The translations under genes and the position numbers were made by a program. This document shows positions 1 to 8,327 of a DNA stretch of 64,000 bases, one piece after another. This DNA is from Chloroflexota bacterium (GTDB taxonomy: Bacteria > Chloroflexota > Anaerolineae > Aggregatilineales > Phototrophicaceae). The stretch's first letter is position 1, and each line of letters opens with the position of its first letter. The notes beneath the pieces were generated by a model. The model had not been told where the DNA came from and did not search any database. It worked only from the letters and a program-made list of their open reading frames with translations. The DNA lies in NCBI GenBank assembly GCA_014338005.1, contig QUBZ01000004.1:19612-83611 (forward strand), given 5' to 3'.

Positions 1-1141
1 GTTGTTCGGCGGTGTCAGTAGGCACGGCAGCAGCCACCTCATCCGTTGCTTCCGCCGTCGGCGTTGCAGTCGGCGTCCCGATGCCGATGGCGGAAAATAC
101 GCCGCTGGCCACGCCGATCAGCACCAGGGCCGCCACCAGCACAACAGCCCCCCCAGCCCATCGCCACCGGCGTGAACTCCGGCGGTTAAGGGCCGCTGGC
201 AGCGGAATTTCCTGCGTCGGGGTATCATCGCGCGGGATACGCACCGTCTCTTGTTCCGGGGATTGCAGCAGCACCGGACGTTCACCGTCCGCGCCGGCTT
301 CAACCGGCTCGCCCCGCTCAGCGCGCTCCAGGTCCCGAATGAAATCGGCTGCCGACTGATAACGATCGTCCGATTCTTTAGCGATGGCCTTGGCGATAAT
401 ACGGTCTATCGCTTCCGGCAGGTCAGGTTTAAAAGTCCGCGCCAGCGGGGTGGGCGTATTGAGATGCTTCAGAATGATCGCCAGCGGCGTTTCGGCGTCA
501 TACGGCAGTTTACTCGTAACCAGTTGAAACAGGATAATACCAAGCGAATACAGGTCGGAGCGTTCGTCGCCTGCCTCGCCCAACCCCTGTTCGGGAGCCA
601 TATAAGCCGGCGTGCCGACCATGCCGCCGCTGGCGGTGAACTGCGCACCGGTCACGATTTTGGCGATACCGAAGTCCGTCAGCACGACCCGGTTATCATG
701 ATCGAGCATCAGGTTGGCCGGCTTCACATCCCGGTGAATCATGTTACGGCTGTGCGCGTAGGCCAGCGCTCCCGCCGCCTCCCGGATGATCCGCAGCGAC
801 TCGGCTATCGGCATCAGGCTGCCCTGATCGGACAAACTCTGCAAACGGTCTTTCAGCGTTGGCCCTTCGACCAGCTCCATGACCATGTAGTAACTTTCGC
901 TGGGCGGGTCGTAATCAAAGTCATACACCTGAACGATGTTAGGATGTTTGAGTTTGGCGACGTTCTGCGCTTCTCGTTCAAAGCGCCCCTTAAATTCGGG
1001 GTCATCAGCCAGAAAAGCATGTAAGACCTTGATCGCAACATAACGATCAAGGCTGGCATGGTAGGCGCGAAACACTTCCGCCATACCGCCGCGCCCCAGG
1101 CGCTCGATAACGTCGTACTTGCCTATTTTTCGATTCAACAC
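1..1141 (-). CDS. Ser/Thr protein kinase, PknB type (C-terminus beyond window)
   Basis: Eukaryotic-type membrane serine/threonine kinase that phosphorylates proteins from ATP. About 380 residues are visible. The glycine loop (GRGGMAEV) is near residue 17, the ATP-binding lysine in VAIK is Lys38, the catalytic loop HRD is at 136-138, DFG is at 156-158 and the APE-like MAPEQ is near 181. A single membrane segment lies near 328-350, followed by a Thr/Pro-rich extracytoplasmic stretch cut by the window edge. The GTG start at 1141 follows a TAAGG site with 7 nt spacing, and a strong promoter lies just upstream. The extracellular sensor part, if any, is not visible, so the signal sensed is unknown. 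The kinase fold itself is certain. Confidence 0.93.
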   Translation of the reverse strand, partial: MLNRKIGKYDVIERLGRGGMAEVFRAYHASLDRYVAIKVLHAFLADDPEFKGRFEREAQNVAKLKHPNIVQVYDFDYDPPSESYYMVMELVEGPTLKDRLQSLSDQGSLMPIAESLRIIREAAGALAYAHSRNMIHRDVKPANLMLDHDNRVVLTDFGIAKIVTGAQFTASGGMVGTPAYMAPEQGLGEAGDERSDLYSLGIILFQLVTSKLPYDAETPLAIILKHLNTPTPLARTFKPDLPEAIDRIIAKAIAKESDDRYQSAADFIRDLERAERGEPVEAGADGERPVLLQSPEQETVRIPRDDTPTQEIPLPAALNRRSSRRWRWAGGAVVLVAALVLIGVASGVFSAIGIGTPTATPTAEATDEVAAAVPTDTAEQ

Positions 1142-1160
1142 GCGCACGCCTTACGGTTGT

Positions 1161-1202
1161 GAGAATGTGGTTGAGTATACTTTATCTTAACCACATTCTC
1201 AA
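1161..1202 (-). promoter_or_regulatory. Kinase promoter inside a 12-bp inverted repeat
   Basis: On the minus strand TTGAGA (1197-1202) and TATACT (1174-1179) are separated by exactly 17 bp, a near-consensus sigma70 promoter about 30 nt upstream of the kinase start. A perfect 12-bp inverted repeat (GAGAATGTGGTT at 1161-1172 and its complement at 1189-1200) covers the -35/spacer and the expected transcription start. This is the geometry of an operator for a dimeric regulator. No T-run follows, so a terminator for the upstream fumarase gene is less likely. Confidence 0.65.
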
Positions 1203-1227
1203 CCAATCCTAACCCAAGAAAGCCGCC

Positions 1228-2643
1228 TTAGCCACCCGCGCTAACGCCCTGGATTCCGCCTTCCGTCATCTGGCGGGCGTCCAGCACCCGGTCGGCCTCC
1301 TCCGCCGACAGATACCCTAATTCCACCACGATATCGCGCACGCTGCGGCCTTCTTCCAGCGATTTCATGGCGACCTCTTTACCCTTGTTATACCCGATGA
1401 TCGGGTTCAACGCCGTAACCAGGATGGGGTTGCGCGCCAGCCAGCCCTCCGCCTGCTTGCGGTTGGCGATCAGCCCGACTGCGCACTTTTCGGTAAAAGC
1501 GCGCACCGCGCCGATCATAACGTGCATCATCTCAAAAAGATTGTGGGCAATAATCGGCATCATCACGTTCAGTTCAAGCTGGCCGGCCTGCCCGGCCAGC
1601 AGAACGGTCGTGTCGTCCCCGATGACGTGGAACATCGCCATGTTCAGCATTTCGGCCAGCACCGGGTTAACTTTACCCGGCATGATCGAAGACCCCGGCT
1701 GCACCGTCGGGCAGGTCAGCTCTGCCAGCCCGGTCGTCGGGCCGCTGGCGAGCAGGCGGATGTCGTTGGCAACCCGAATCAGGTCTTGCGCCACCGTCCG
1801 CAGCGCCCCGGAGAAAAATACCGCGTCCTGCATGGACTGCATGGACTCGAACAGATCATCTGACTCGTAGAGTTTCAGCCCGCTCAGTTCGCTCAGTTTG
1901 GCAACCATCCGCCGGTGATATTCGGGATGGGCATTCAGGCCGCTGCCGACCGCCGTGCCGCCGATACCCAACCGGCGCAGTCCTTCGGCAGCCTGTTCGA
2001 TCTTCTGGATGCCGCGTTCGATGGCCTTCGCCCACGCGCCGATTTCCTGCCCCAGACGAACCGGCACGGCGTCTTGCAGGTGGGTGCGCCCGCTTTTGAC
2101 GATTCCATCCCATTCCGCCGCCTTGGCCCGCAGGGCGTATTCCAGCGTCCGCAGAGTATTCACCAGTTCTTCCAGCCGCCACAGCGCACCCAGCCGGATC
2201 GCCGTCGGGATAGTGTCGTTGGTGCTTTGCGCCATGTTCACGTGGTCGTTGGGATTAACCGGCTTTTTCGGGTCATCCAGACTAAAACCCAGGATTTCAT
2301 TGGCGCGGTTGGCAATCACTTCGTTGGTGTTCATATTGTGGCTGGTTCCGGCCCCAGCCTGGAACACATCCACCACAAAATGATCGTTGAATTTGCCCGC
2401 CAATACCTCGTCCGCCGCCTGCATGATGGCGCGCGCCATCGGCGCTTCCAGCAGCCCCAGGTCGAGATGCACCTCCGCCGCCGCCCGTTTGATGAGCGCC
2501 ATAGACCATATAAAAGCCGGGTACGGCTTCAAACCACTGACCGGGAAATTCTCAACGGCGCGCTGGGTTTGAGCGCCATAATACGCGCTGGCCGGGACAT
2601 TAACCGGCCCTAAAGAGTCTTTTTCAACACGAAACTCGGTCAT
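1228..2643 (-). CDS. fumC: Class II fumarase (aspartase is the alternative)
   Basis: Fumarase/aspartase superfamily lyase, about 471 residues, the usual length. It would interconvert fumarate and malate in the TCA cycle. The superfamily signature GSSIMPGKVNPV lies at 319-330 (numbered from the TTG two codons upstream) and the substrate-site SGRTHLQD motif near 186-193. The PGK in the signature is fumarase-like (aspartases usually have PAK). The segment after it (GQAGQLELNV) and the C-terminal SVRDIVVELGYL resemble aspartase, so aspartate ammonia-lyase cannot be excluded. Start: ATG at 2643 gives the family's usual N-terminus, but a TTG at 2649 has better spacing from GGAG. It lies downstream of sodA, separated by a terminator. 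Confidence 0.88.
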   Translation of the reverse strand: MTEFRVEKDSLGPVNVPASAYYGAQTQRAVENFPVSGLKPYPAFIWSMALIKRAAAEVHLDLGLLEAPMARAIMQAADEVLAGKFNDHFVVDVFQAGAGTSHNMNTNEVIANRANEILGFSLDDPKKPVNPNDHVNMAQSTNDTIPTAIRLGALWRLEELVNTLRTLEYALRAKAAEWDGIVKSGRTHLQDAVPVRLGQEIGAWAKAIERGIQKIEQAAEGLRRLGIGGTAVGSGLNAHPEYHRRMVAKLSELSGLKLYESDDLFESMQSMQDAVFFSGALRTVAQDLIRVANDIRLLASGPTTGLAELTCPTVQPGSSIMPGKVNPVLAEMLNMAMFHVIGDDTTVLLAGQAGQLELNVMMPIIAHNLFEMMHVMIGAVRAFTEKCAVGLIANRKQAEGWLARNPILVTALNPIIGYNKGKEVAMKSLEEGRSVRDIVVELGYLSAEEADRVLDARQMTEGGIQGVSAGG

Positions 2644-2678
2644 AGTCAATATTTAACTCCTGGCGAACTCAAAACAAA

Positions 2679-2706
2679 AAAAGGCGGCCATATTGTACCG
2701 CCTTTT
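2679..2706 (-). terminator. Rho-independent terminator after sodA
   Basis: On the minus strand AAAAGGCGG (2698-2706) pairs with CCGCCTTTT (2679-2687) across a 10-nt loop and runs into further T residues. It sits between the sodA stop (2729) and the fumC start. Confidence 0.85.
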
Positions 2707-2728
2707 ATGCTCTCTGGCGACGAGTCGG

Positions 2729-3337
2729 CTACTTGGCCGCTGCGTAACGGCGCGCCACTTCCGCCCAGTTCACCACGTTCCACCAGGCCGCCACGTAATC
2801 GGCGCGGCGGTTCTGGTAGTTCAGATAGTAGGCGTGTTCCCACACATCCAGGCCCAGAATCGGCGTTTTGCCCTCCATCAGCGGCGTATCCTGATTCGGC
2901 GTGGAGGTGATGCTCAGGCCGCCCGCGCCGGCCACCAGCCAGGCCCAGCCAGACCCGAAACGCCCCATCGCCGCCGCCGAAAACTGCTCTTTAAAAGCGG
3001 CAAAACTGCCAAATGCCGAATTGATGGCCGCCGCCAGATCGCCGGTCGGTTCGCCGCCCGCGTTGGGGGCCATAATCAGCCAGAACAGGTTATGGTTGGC
3101 GTAACCGCCGCCGTTGTTGCGAACGGTCGTCCGAATATCCTCCGGGATGCTGTCCAGCGACCCCAACAGTTCTTCAATGGATTTCGACTGTAGATCAGGA
3201 TATTTCTCCAGCGCCTTGTTCAGGTTAGTCGTGTAGGCAGCATGGTGCTTGCCATGATGAATTTCCATCGTGCGCGCGTCAATATGCGGCTCAAGCGCGT
3301 TAAACGCATATGGTAGATTTGGCAGTTCGAAGGCCAT
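2729..3337 (-). CDS. sodA: Superoxide dismutase, Fe/Mn family, Mn-like
   Basis: Converts superoxide to oxygen and hydrogen peroxide. 202 residues, the normal length. Ligand motifs are visible: His27 in EIHHGKHH, His in NHNLFW, and Asp and His in DVWEHAYY. The NQDTPL stretch with Gln is typical of manganese rather than iron enzymes, although cambialistic use is possible. The start is set at the ATG giving [10 protein letters not shown], which matches family N-termini and follows AAGGGG. An in-frame extension 11 codons longer has no such support. No signal peptide, so cytoplasmic. It has its own promoter and terminator, so is probably monocistronic. Confidence 0.95.
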   Translation of the reverse strand: MAFELPNLPYAFNALEPHIDARTMEIHHGKHHAAYTTNLNKALEKYPDLQSKSIEELLGSLDSIPEDIRTTVRNNGGGYANHNLFWLIMAPNAGGEPTGDLAAAINSAFGSFAAFKEQFSAAAMGRFGSGWAWLVAGAGGLSITSTPNQDTPLMEGKTPILGLDVWEHAYYLNYQNRRADYVAAWWNVVNWAEVARRYAAAK

Positions 3338-3392
3338 GATCTCACTTCCCCTTCTGTTAATAATCCACAACCACTATCAGGTATGGCAAACT

Positions 3393-3421
3393 ATCCTAGC
3401 ATAATTGGGATGGGTTGTCGA
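3393..3421 (-). promoter_or_regulatory. Putative sodA promoter
   Basis: Minus-strand TCGACA (3416-3421), 17-bp spacer, TAGGAT (3393-3398), about 55 nt upstream of the sodA start. The -10 is only a 4/6 match, so support is moderate. Confidence 0.45.
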
Positions 3422-3485
3422 AGGATACTGGACGAAAGGACAGAACTCTAACACTATTCTGATATGTCCATTTTCGCGCGGCTCT

Positions 3486-3515
3486 TTGACCTGCATCCTC
3501 GCTTGATGTTACGAT
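3486..3515 (+). promoter_or_regulatory. Putative promoter of the DMT transporter gene
   Basis: TTGACC (3486-3491), 18-bp spacer, TACGAT (3510-3515), about 60 nt upstream of the ATG at 3580. Divergent from the sodA promoter. Confidence 0.45.
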
Positions 3516-3579
3516 AATGCAGATCTGTGACCGGGGCGCCGTCGGCGCGCTCCGGTCGTTACCTGCCCAAAGGCACACC

Positions 3580-4545
3580 ATGACCGAAGCGCACCCCCTC
3601 AGCCTCGCGCGCCCGCAGGCGACTCTGCGGGCTTATCTGGTGATCGTGATCGGCATCGCCGCCATTTCAATGGGTTCTATCCTCATCCGGCTGGCGCAGC
3701 AGGAAGGAATGCCCTCGCTGATGATCGCCGCAGGCCGCCTGGGGATCGCCTCGCTCATCCTGACGCCGCTCGCGCTGCGCCGCCACACCGACGAAATCCG
3801 CCGCCTTCAACGCAGCGATCTGGTTTTTACCGCCATCGCCGGCTTGTTCCTGGCCGCGCATTTCGCCACCTGGGTGCTGTCGCTGGAATACACCAGCGTA
3901 TTAATCAGCGTTGTGCTGGTTAATACTCATCCCCTGTGGGTGGCGCTGCTGGAAGTATTTTTCCTCAAGGCGCGGCTGGCCCGTCCGGTCATCATCGGCC
4001 TGGTGATCGGCATTACCGGCAGCGCGGTCGTAGCCGGGCTGCTTAACGACCTGCTCGCCGGCCTGGGAGTCGTTATCCCGGCGGAAGGTATCGTGACGGT
4101 CGGCGATAATCCGCTGCTGGGCAGCCTGCTTGCCCTGGCCGGGGCGATGACCGTCGCCGTATATTTCACCATCGGGCGCAAGCTGCGCGGCGGGGTGTCG
4201 CTGCTGGTTTATATCTGGCTGGTGTACAGCTGCGCGGCCATTATTCTGCTGCTGGCGGTGCTGCTGATGGGCATCCCAATCATCGGCTACAGCCAACAGG
4301 GATATATCTGGCTGGTGAGCATGGCGCTCATACCACAGTTGATGGGGCATACCTCGTTCAATTACGTACTCAAGTTTTTTCCGGCCACGTATGTCAGCAT
4401 CGCCACCCAGCTTGAGCCGGCGGCCAGCGCGGCGATTGCCTATTTTTTGTTCCGAGAAACCCCGCTGCCCTTCCAGATCGTCGGCAGCATCGTCATCCTG
4501 GGCGGCATCATTCTAGCGACGCTGGGGCAGTCTCGTTCGGCCTGA
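3580..4545 (+). CDS. EamA/DMT-family membrane exporter
   Basis: Drug/metabolite transporter superfamily protein of 321 residues with about ten hydrophobic segments in two EamA-type halves. The first half begins with SMGSILIRLAQQEG and the second ends with EPAASAAIAYFLFRETP, a stretch conserved in this family. Members export amino acids, metabolites or drugs across the cytoplasmic membrane, but the substrate cannot be read from sequence. The ATG at 3580 follows AAAGG. A reading frame 21 codons longer exists but gives a non-hydrophobic leader without a ribosome site. It stands alone between divergent sodA and a convergent binding-protein gene. Confidence 0.88.
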   Translation: MTEAHPLSLARPQATLRAYLVIVIGIAAISMGSILIRLAQQEGMPSLMIAAGRLGIASLILTPLALRRHTDEIRRLQRSDLVFTAIAGLFLAAHFATWVLSLEYTSVLISVVLVNTHPLWVALLEVFFLKARLARPVIIGLVIGITGSAVVAGLLNDLLAGLGVVIPAEGIVTVGDNPLLGSLLALAGAMTVAVYFTIGRKLRGGVSLLVYIWLVYSCAAIILLLAVLLMGIPIIGYSQQGYIWLVSMALIPQLMGHTSFNYVLKFFPATYVSIATQLEPAASAAIAYFLFRETPLPFQIVGSIVILGGIILATLGQSRSA

Positions 4546-4681
4546 CACGCTCTCGCGCCAATAGAGCGTATACCAACCATGTTTAGCGCCATAAAACGCC
4601 GGCATGTCCACTTGGTTATGTTCGCGAACATCCTGGCCGGTTCGACCGCCCTCACCTTCGGGCAGCTTGTCCAGGCACGCC
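4546..4681. other. Convergent spacer with a small hairpin
   Basis: Between the stops of the DMT gene and the solute-binding gene. ACGCTCT (4547-4553) pairs with AGAGCGT (4563-4569) right after the DMT stop, possibly ending that transcript, but no T-run follows. Nothing else was recognised. Confidence 0.35.
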
Positions 4682-6442
4682 CTACCCTGCCAGCGCCTCA
4701 TCCAGGTTAAAACCCAGGTAGCTCGACGGCCCCGGCCAGATTTCCAGCGCGGGAATATCCTCAGGCAGCATCACGGGGGACATCAAACCGCGCCATACAC
4801 CGTCATAAGCCAGCTCTTGCAGCGTATAGTCCACCAGCAGCCGGAAATCCAGATCGTTACGCGGCACGGCCAGCGCCCGGTACGTCCGGCTGTACCAGGG
4901 GTCAGGCGCTTCGCCCCGCGTGGTGATCCGCAGCAGACCCGGATTCGCCTCCAGATGCGGGATCAGTTTCAGGCTGTCACCAAAAACCACGTCGGCGTTT
5001 TCTTCCACCAGCATATTGAAGGCAGCATCCTGCTCCCGCAAAATGGTGAAGATACGCACACTGCTGTTCACGGTCTGTGCCAGCGCGTTCACCCGGTCGG
5101 CAGCGCCCGGTTCGCTGGCGAATATGCCCACCCACCGCCCGCGCAGGCTGTTAAACGTCTCGTAGGGCGCGTTCTGCTCGACCATCAACCGCTCGCCATG
5201 CAGCAGGTAAAATCCGGTCAGGTCAACCCGGTCGGCCAGCGCCCAATCCAGCGGCACGCCTACCGCCAGGTCGGCCTGCCCCGCCGCCACCAGATCAGCC
5301 GCATTACCCGCGCTGTTGGGGATAAACTCCACGCTTACACCCCAGCGGGCGGCCATCGCCTCAACCAGCGCCCGGTTGAGCGCATCAAGCCGTTTTTCGC
5401 TCTCCGGCGCGTCCGGCTGGAGTTCGGCAGCGCCCGCCACACGCACTACCCGCGCCGACTGCAAACGCGGCACGACATACTGCGGCGGATACGGCACATC
5501 CCCGCCGAACAACGCCGGAGTCGGCGCTTCGTCACCCACATTCGCCCACAGCGGCAGAGCGTTTTCCGGGTAGTTTGCGCCTTCAAAATAAGTCTGGTGG
5601 ATTTCATTCAGGCGGCCTGTTTTTTTCAGATATTGCAGCGTGCGGTTGACCAGATTGCGAAAGTTCACATCCTGCCGAGGCACAACGACGGCGTAAGGCT
5701 CCGGCGAAACCGGCTCGTCCAGCAGGCGCACCAGACTGAGATCGAGAATGACCCGTGTTAGCTGCACGCGGTTTTCGACCACCCCGTCCACTTCGCCGGT
5801 CAGCAGCGCCGTCACGGCCCGGTCAAGCGTTAAATAAGGTATCACCGTCACCATAAGGCCGGCGCGCTGCCGCCAGACGGCGACAGCCTGCTCGCCAGGA
5901 TACCCAAGTACCACGCCGATTCGCCGTCCGACCATTGCCGCCAGCGAAACCGCCCCATCATCGGCGCGGACGGCCATCGCCTGAGCCGTCGGATAGTAAG
6001 TCTGGCTGAACTCCACCATGCCATCCAGTTCCCTGCGGTGAACCTGCGCCGCGACGACCATATCTACATCGCCGTTTCGCAGCGCGTCGAGCGCCATCTG
6101 GCGCGTGACCTGCACCGGCTCAAACGTCAGCCCCCAGGTTTCGACCAGGCTGCGCGCCAGGTCGGCGTCAAAGCCGGCCACCTGACCGCGAATGTTCAAT
6201 TCGCCAAAGGGCGGCAGATTGTACAGCAGGCCGACGCGCACCTTGCCTTCGCGCTGAATGCGCGCAGTGGTGGATTCCGCCAGCAGCGCGTCACTTATGC
6301 CGGCAGCGTCCGCCGTTGGCGCGAGGGTCGGCGGAATAAGCGTCGGCACGGGATTTTCCTGCGCGATGGCCGGCAGCGAGGCCATACCGAGCAGCAGGCC
6401 GGCCATCATCAGAATCAAAAACGATTTAGAGGACATCATCAT
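4682..6442 (-). CDS. Secreted protein with two tandem solute-binding (SBP_bac_3-like) domains
   Basis: 586 residues with an N-terminal signal peptide ending near SLPAIAQ. Two periplasmic-binding-protein domains follow in tandem, roughly 60-290 and 325-560. The first (KVRVGLLYNLPPFGE, GFDADLARSL) resembles polar amino-acid binding proteins. The second (RALVEAMAARWGVSVEFIP) is a divergent copy. ABC uptake systems normally use one such domain. No permease or ATPase gene is adjacent, so it may act as a sensor or serve a transporter elsewhere. Its ATG overlaps the nadD stop (ATGA), implying translational coupling. Ligand unknown. Confidence 0.85.
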   Translation of the reverse strand: MMMSSKSFLILMMAGLLLGMASLPAIAQENPVPTLIPPTLAPTADAAGISDALLAESTTARIQREGKVRVGLLYNLPPFGELNIRGQVAGFDADLARSLVETWGLTFEPVQVTRQMALDALRNGDVDMVVAAQVHRRELDGMVEFSQTYYPTAQAMAVRADDGAVSLAAMVGRRIGVVLGYPGEQAVAVWRQRAGLMVTVIPYLTLDRAVTALLTGEVDGVVENRVQLTRVILDLSLVRLLDEPVSPEPYAVVVPRQDVNFRNLVNRTLQYLKKTGRLNEIHQTYFEGANYPENALPLWANVGDEAPTPALFGGDVPYPPQYVVPRLQSARVVRVAGAAELQPDAPESEKRLDALNRALVEAMAARWGVSVEFIPNSAGNAADLVAAGQADLAVGVPLDWALADRVDLTGFYLLHGERLMVEQNAPYETFNSLRGRWVGIFASEPGAADRVNALAQTVNSSVRIFTILREQDAAFNMLVEENADVVFGDSLKLIPHLEANPGLLRITTRGEAPDPWYSRTYRALAVPRNDLDFRLLVDYTLQELAYDGVWRGLMSPVMLPEDIPALEIWPGPSSYLGFNLDEALAG

Positions 6443-7038
6443 CTACCATAAACGTAGTTTGCCAGAATGTAATCCAGAACGGCATCCGGGACAAGATAAC
6501 GCACGCTGGCCCCCCGGCGCAGCCGCTCCACGATTTCGGTCGAGGAAACGCCGATCAGCGGCGCTTCAATCATCGTCACCCGCTCGGCCAATCCCGGCAA
6601 AACCGCCTCGTGCATGTCGGGATAAACCGCGTCGCCGGGACGGCGCATCACCCCCAGCCGGCACAGGCGAATAAGCGCCTCCGGGCGAAACCAGCGCGGC
6701 AGATCGCGCAGTGAATCGCCGCCCATCAAGAAGTACAGCTCCGCGCCGGGGTACAACCCCTGCACAATTTCCACCATATCCAGCGAGTAATGCGGGCCGG
6801 GGCGGTCTACATCTATCCGCGAAAGCACAAAACGTGGATTATCGCCAATCGCCCGTTCAAGCATCGCCAGACGGTGCTGAACGTCGGTTTTTTGTTCGTT
6901 GCGTTTGTGGGGCGGGTCCGCCGCCGGGACAAATAACAGCCGGAAGAGGTCTAACGTCTCGGCAGCATATTCGGCCAGGATGAGATGCCCGATATGCGGC
7001 GGGTCGAATGTGCCGCCCAGGATGCCAATCCGCTGCAT
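6439..7038 (-). CDS. nadD: Nicotinate-nucleotide adenylyltransferase
   Basis: Adenylates nicotinate mononucleotide to deamido-NAD in NAD synthesis. 199 residues. The nucleotidyltransferase motif GGTFDPPHIGHL is at the N-terminus and the late SSTEIVERLRRG motif is present. The ATG overlaps the obg stop as TAATG, so this start is preferred over an in-frame GTG four codons upstream. The obg-nadD neighbourhood is common in bacteria, often followed by rsfS. Here a double solute-binding gene follows instead. Confidence 0.95.
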   Translation of the reverse strand: MQRIGILGGTFDPPHIGHLILAEYAAETLDLFRLLFVPAADPPHKRNEQKTDVQHRLAMLERAIGDNPRFVLSRIDVDRPGPHYSLDMVEIVQGLYPGAELYFLMGGDSLRDLPRWFRPEALIRLCRLGVMRRPGDAVYPDMHEAVLPGLAERVTMIEAPLIGVSSTEIVERLRRGASVRYLVPDAVLDYILANYVYGR

Positions 7039-8300
7039 TATTCCGACCACTCAAGTTCGTGTTCGCCGATATAAACGGTATCGCCCGGCTGAACGCCGGC
7101 TTCCTCCAGTGCAGCAGAAACCCCCAACGCCTCTAGAATGTTTTGAAAACGCATCACAGCCTCGTCGTAATCCCAGTACGTCATGGCCGCCGCGCGTTCG
7201 ATGCGCCTGCCGGATACGCGGAATACCCCCTCATCCTCATGGGTGATGGTAAACGCCTGTTCCTCCTCCGGCAGTTCGTAAACCGGCATTTCCTCTACCG
7301 GGATACGGGTTTCTTCCGGCAGCGTTTCAACCGTCTGGAAAACACGCTGCACCAGCGCGCGCACGTTTTCCTGGGTAGCGGCGGAAATCGCCATCGGCTG
7401 CACGCCGCGCGCCTTCAACGCCTTTTCGATCTCCGGCCAGCGTTCGCGCGCTGTGGGAATGTCCATTTTGTTGTAGACGACGATCTGCGGTTTTTGCCCC
7501 AACCGTTCGTCGTACAGCGCCAGTTCCGAGTTGATCTGGCTGTAGTCGGCCAGCGGGTTTTCGCCCCCACCGTCCAGCAGATGCACCAGAACGCGCGTCC
7601 GCTGCACATGCCGCAAAAAGGCATGTCCCAGGCCAACCCCCAGATGCGCCCCCTCGATCAGGCCGGGAATGTCCGCCACCACCAGATCACGGTCGCCGTA
7701 GATCACCACGCCCAGGTTCGGCTCCAGCGTGGTAAAGGGATAATCCGCGATTTTCGGCCTGGCGTTGCTGATAACCGACAGCAGCGTGGACTTGCCGGCG
7801 TTCGGCACGCCGACGATGCCCACATCGGCAATCAGGCGCAGTTCGAGCAGCAGCCAGCGTTCCTGTCCGGGTTCGCCCTTCTCCGCGATCTGCGGCGCCT
7901 GATTGGACGGCGTGGCAAACCGGGCATTTCCGCGCCCACCCCGCCCGCCGACCGCCACCGTCACCCGGTCGGTCGGGCGCACCAGGTCGGCGATCACCGC
8001 GCCGGTTTCGGCATCCCGCACCACCGTACCCGGCGGCACTTCCACTTCCAGATTGTCCGCGCTGGCGCCGGTCTGGTTTTTGTTCCGGCCACGCCCGCCA
8101 GAGTTGGCTTTAAAGTGGATCCGCTTCTGGAACGGCGAGAATGTATTCAGCTTCGGATTAACCTTCAGAATAACATCGCCGCCCCGCCCGCCATCACCAC
8201 CGGACGGGCCGCCGCGCGGCACAAACTTCTCGCGGTGGAAGGCAATCGCGCCGTGTCCCCCATCCCCGCTGCGAACGTAGATTTTGACTTCATCGAACAT
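7038..8300 (-). CDS. obg: Obg-family GTPase
   Basis: Ribosome-associated GTPase involved in 50S maturation and stress response. The Gly-rich Obg fold is at 1-158 (GDGGHGAIAFHREKFVP, GGRGGRGNARF). The G domain has Walker A GVPNAGKST, switch and DIPGLIEGAH, NKMD and SAAT motifs. A C-terminal OCT domain lies near 345-420, giving about 420 residues. The ATG at 8300 is preferred to the GTG immediately before it; neither has a strong ribosome site. Translation is coupled to nadD through the shared TAATG. Confidence 0.96.
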   Translation of the reverse strand: MFDEVKIYVRSGDGGHGAIAFHREKFVPRGGPSGGDGGRGGDVILKVNPKLNTFSPFQKRIHFKANSGGRGRNKNQTGASADNLEVEVPPGTVVRDAETGAVIADLVRPTDRVTVAVGGRGGRGNARFATPSNQAPQIAEKGEPGQERWLLLELRLIADVGIVGVPNAGKSTLLSVISNARPKIADYPFTTLEPNLGVVIYGDRDLVVADIPGLIEGAHLGVGLGHAFLRHVQRTRVLVHLLDGGGENPLADYSQINSELALYDERLGQKPQIVVYNKMDIPTARERWPEIEKALKARGVQPMAISAATQENVRALVQRVFQTVETLPEETRIPVEEMPVYELPEEEQAFTITHEDEGVFRVSGRRIERAAAMTYWDYDEAVMRFQNILEALGVSAALEEAGVQPGDTVYIGEHELEWSE

Positions 8301-8327
8301 CACAAGCCACTTCGGTTATCTTTTTGT

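Noticed and set aside
251..1024. A 257-codon open frame on the plus strand
   Set aside because: Antisense to the kinase gene, whose HRD and DFG motifs decide the coding strand.
1161..1200. Terminator of the fumarase gene
   Set aside because: The loop is long, no T-run follows, and a near-perfect promoter occupies the structure, so a promoter/operator reading is preferred.
4513..4701. Small minus-strand frame after the solute-binding gene
   Set aside because: 62 codons overlapping two gene ends, no ribosome site and no recognisable motif.
4604..5761. A 385-codon open frame on the plus strand
   Set aside because: Antisense shadow of the double solute-binding gene; no motif, no ribosome site, shadow-type composition.
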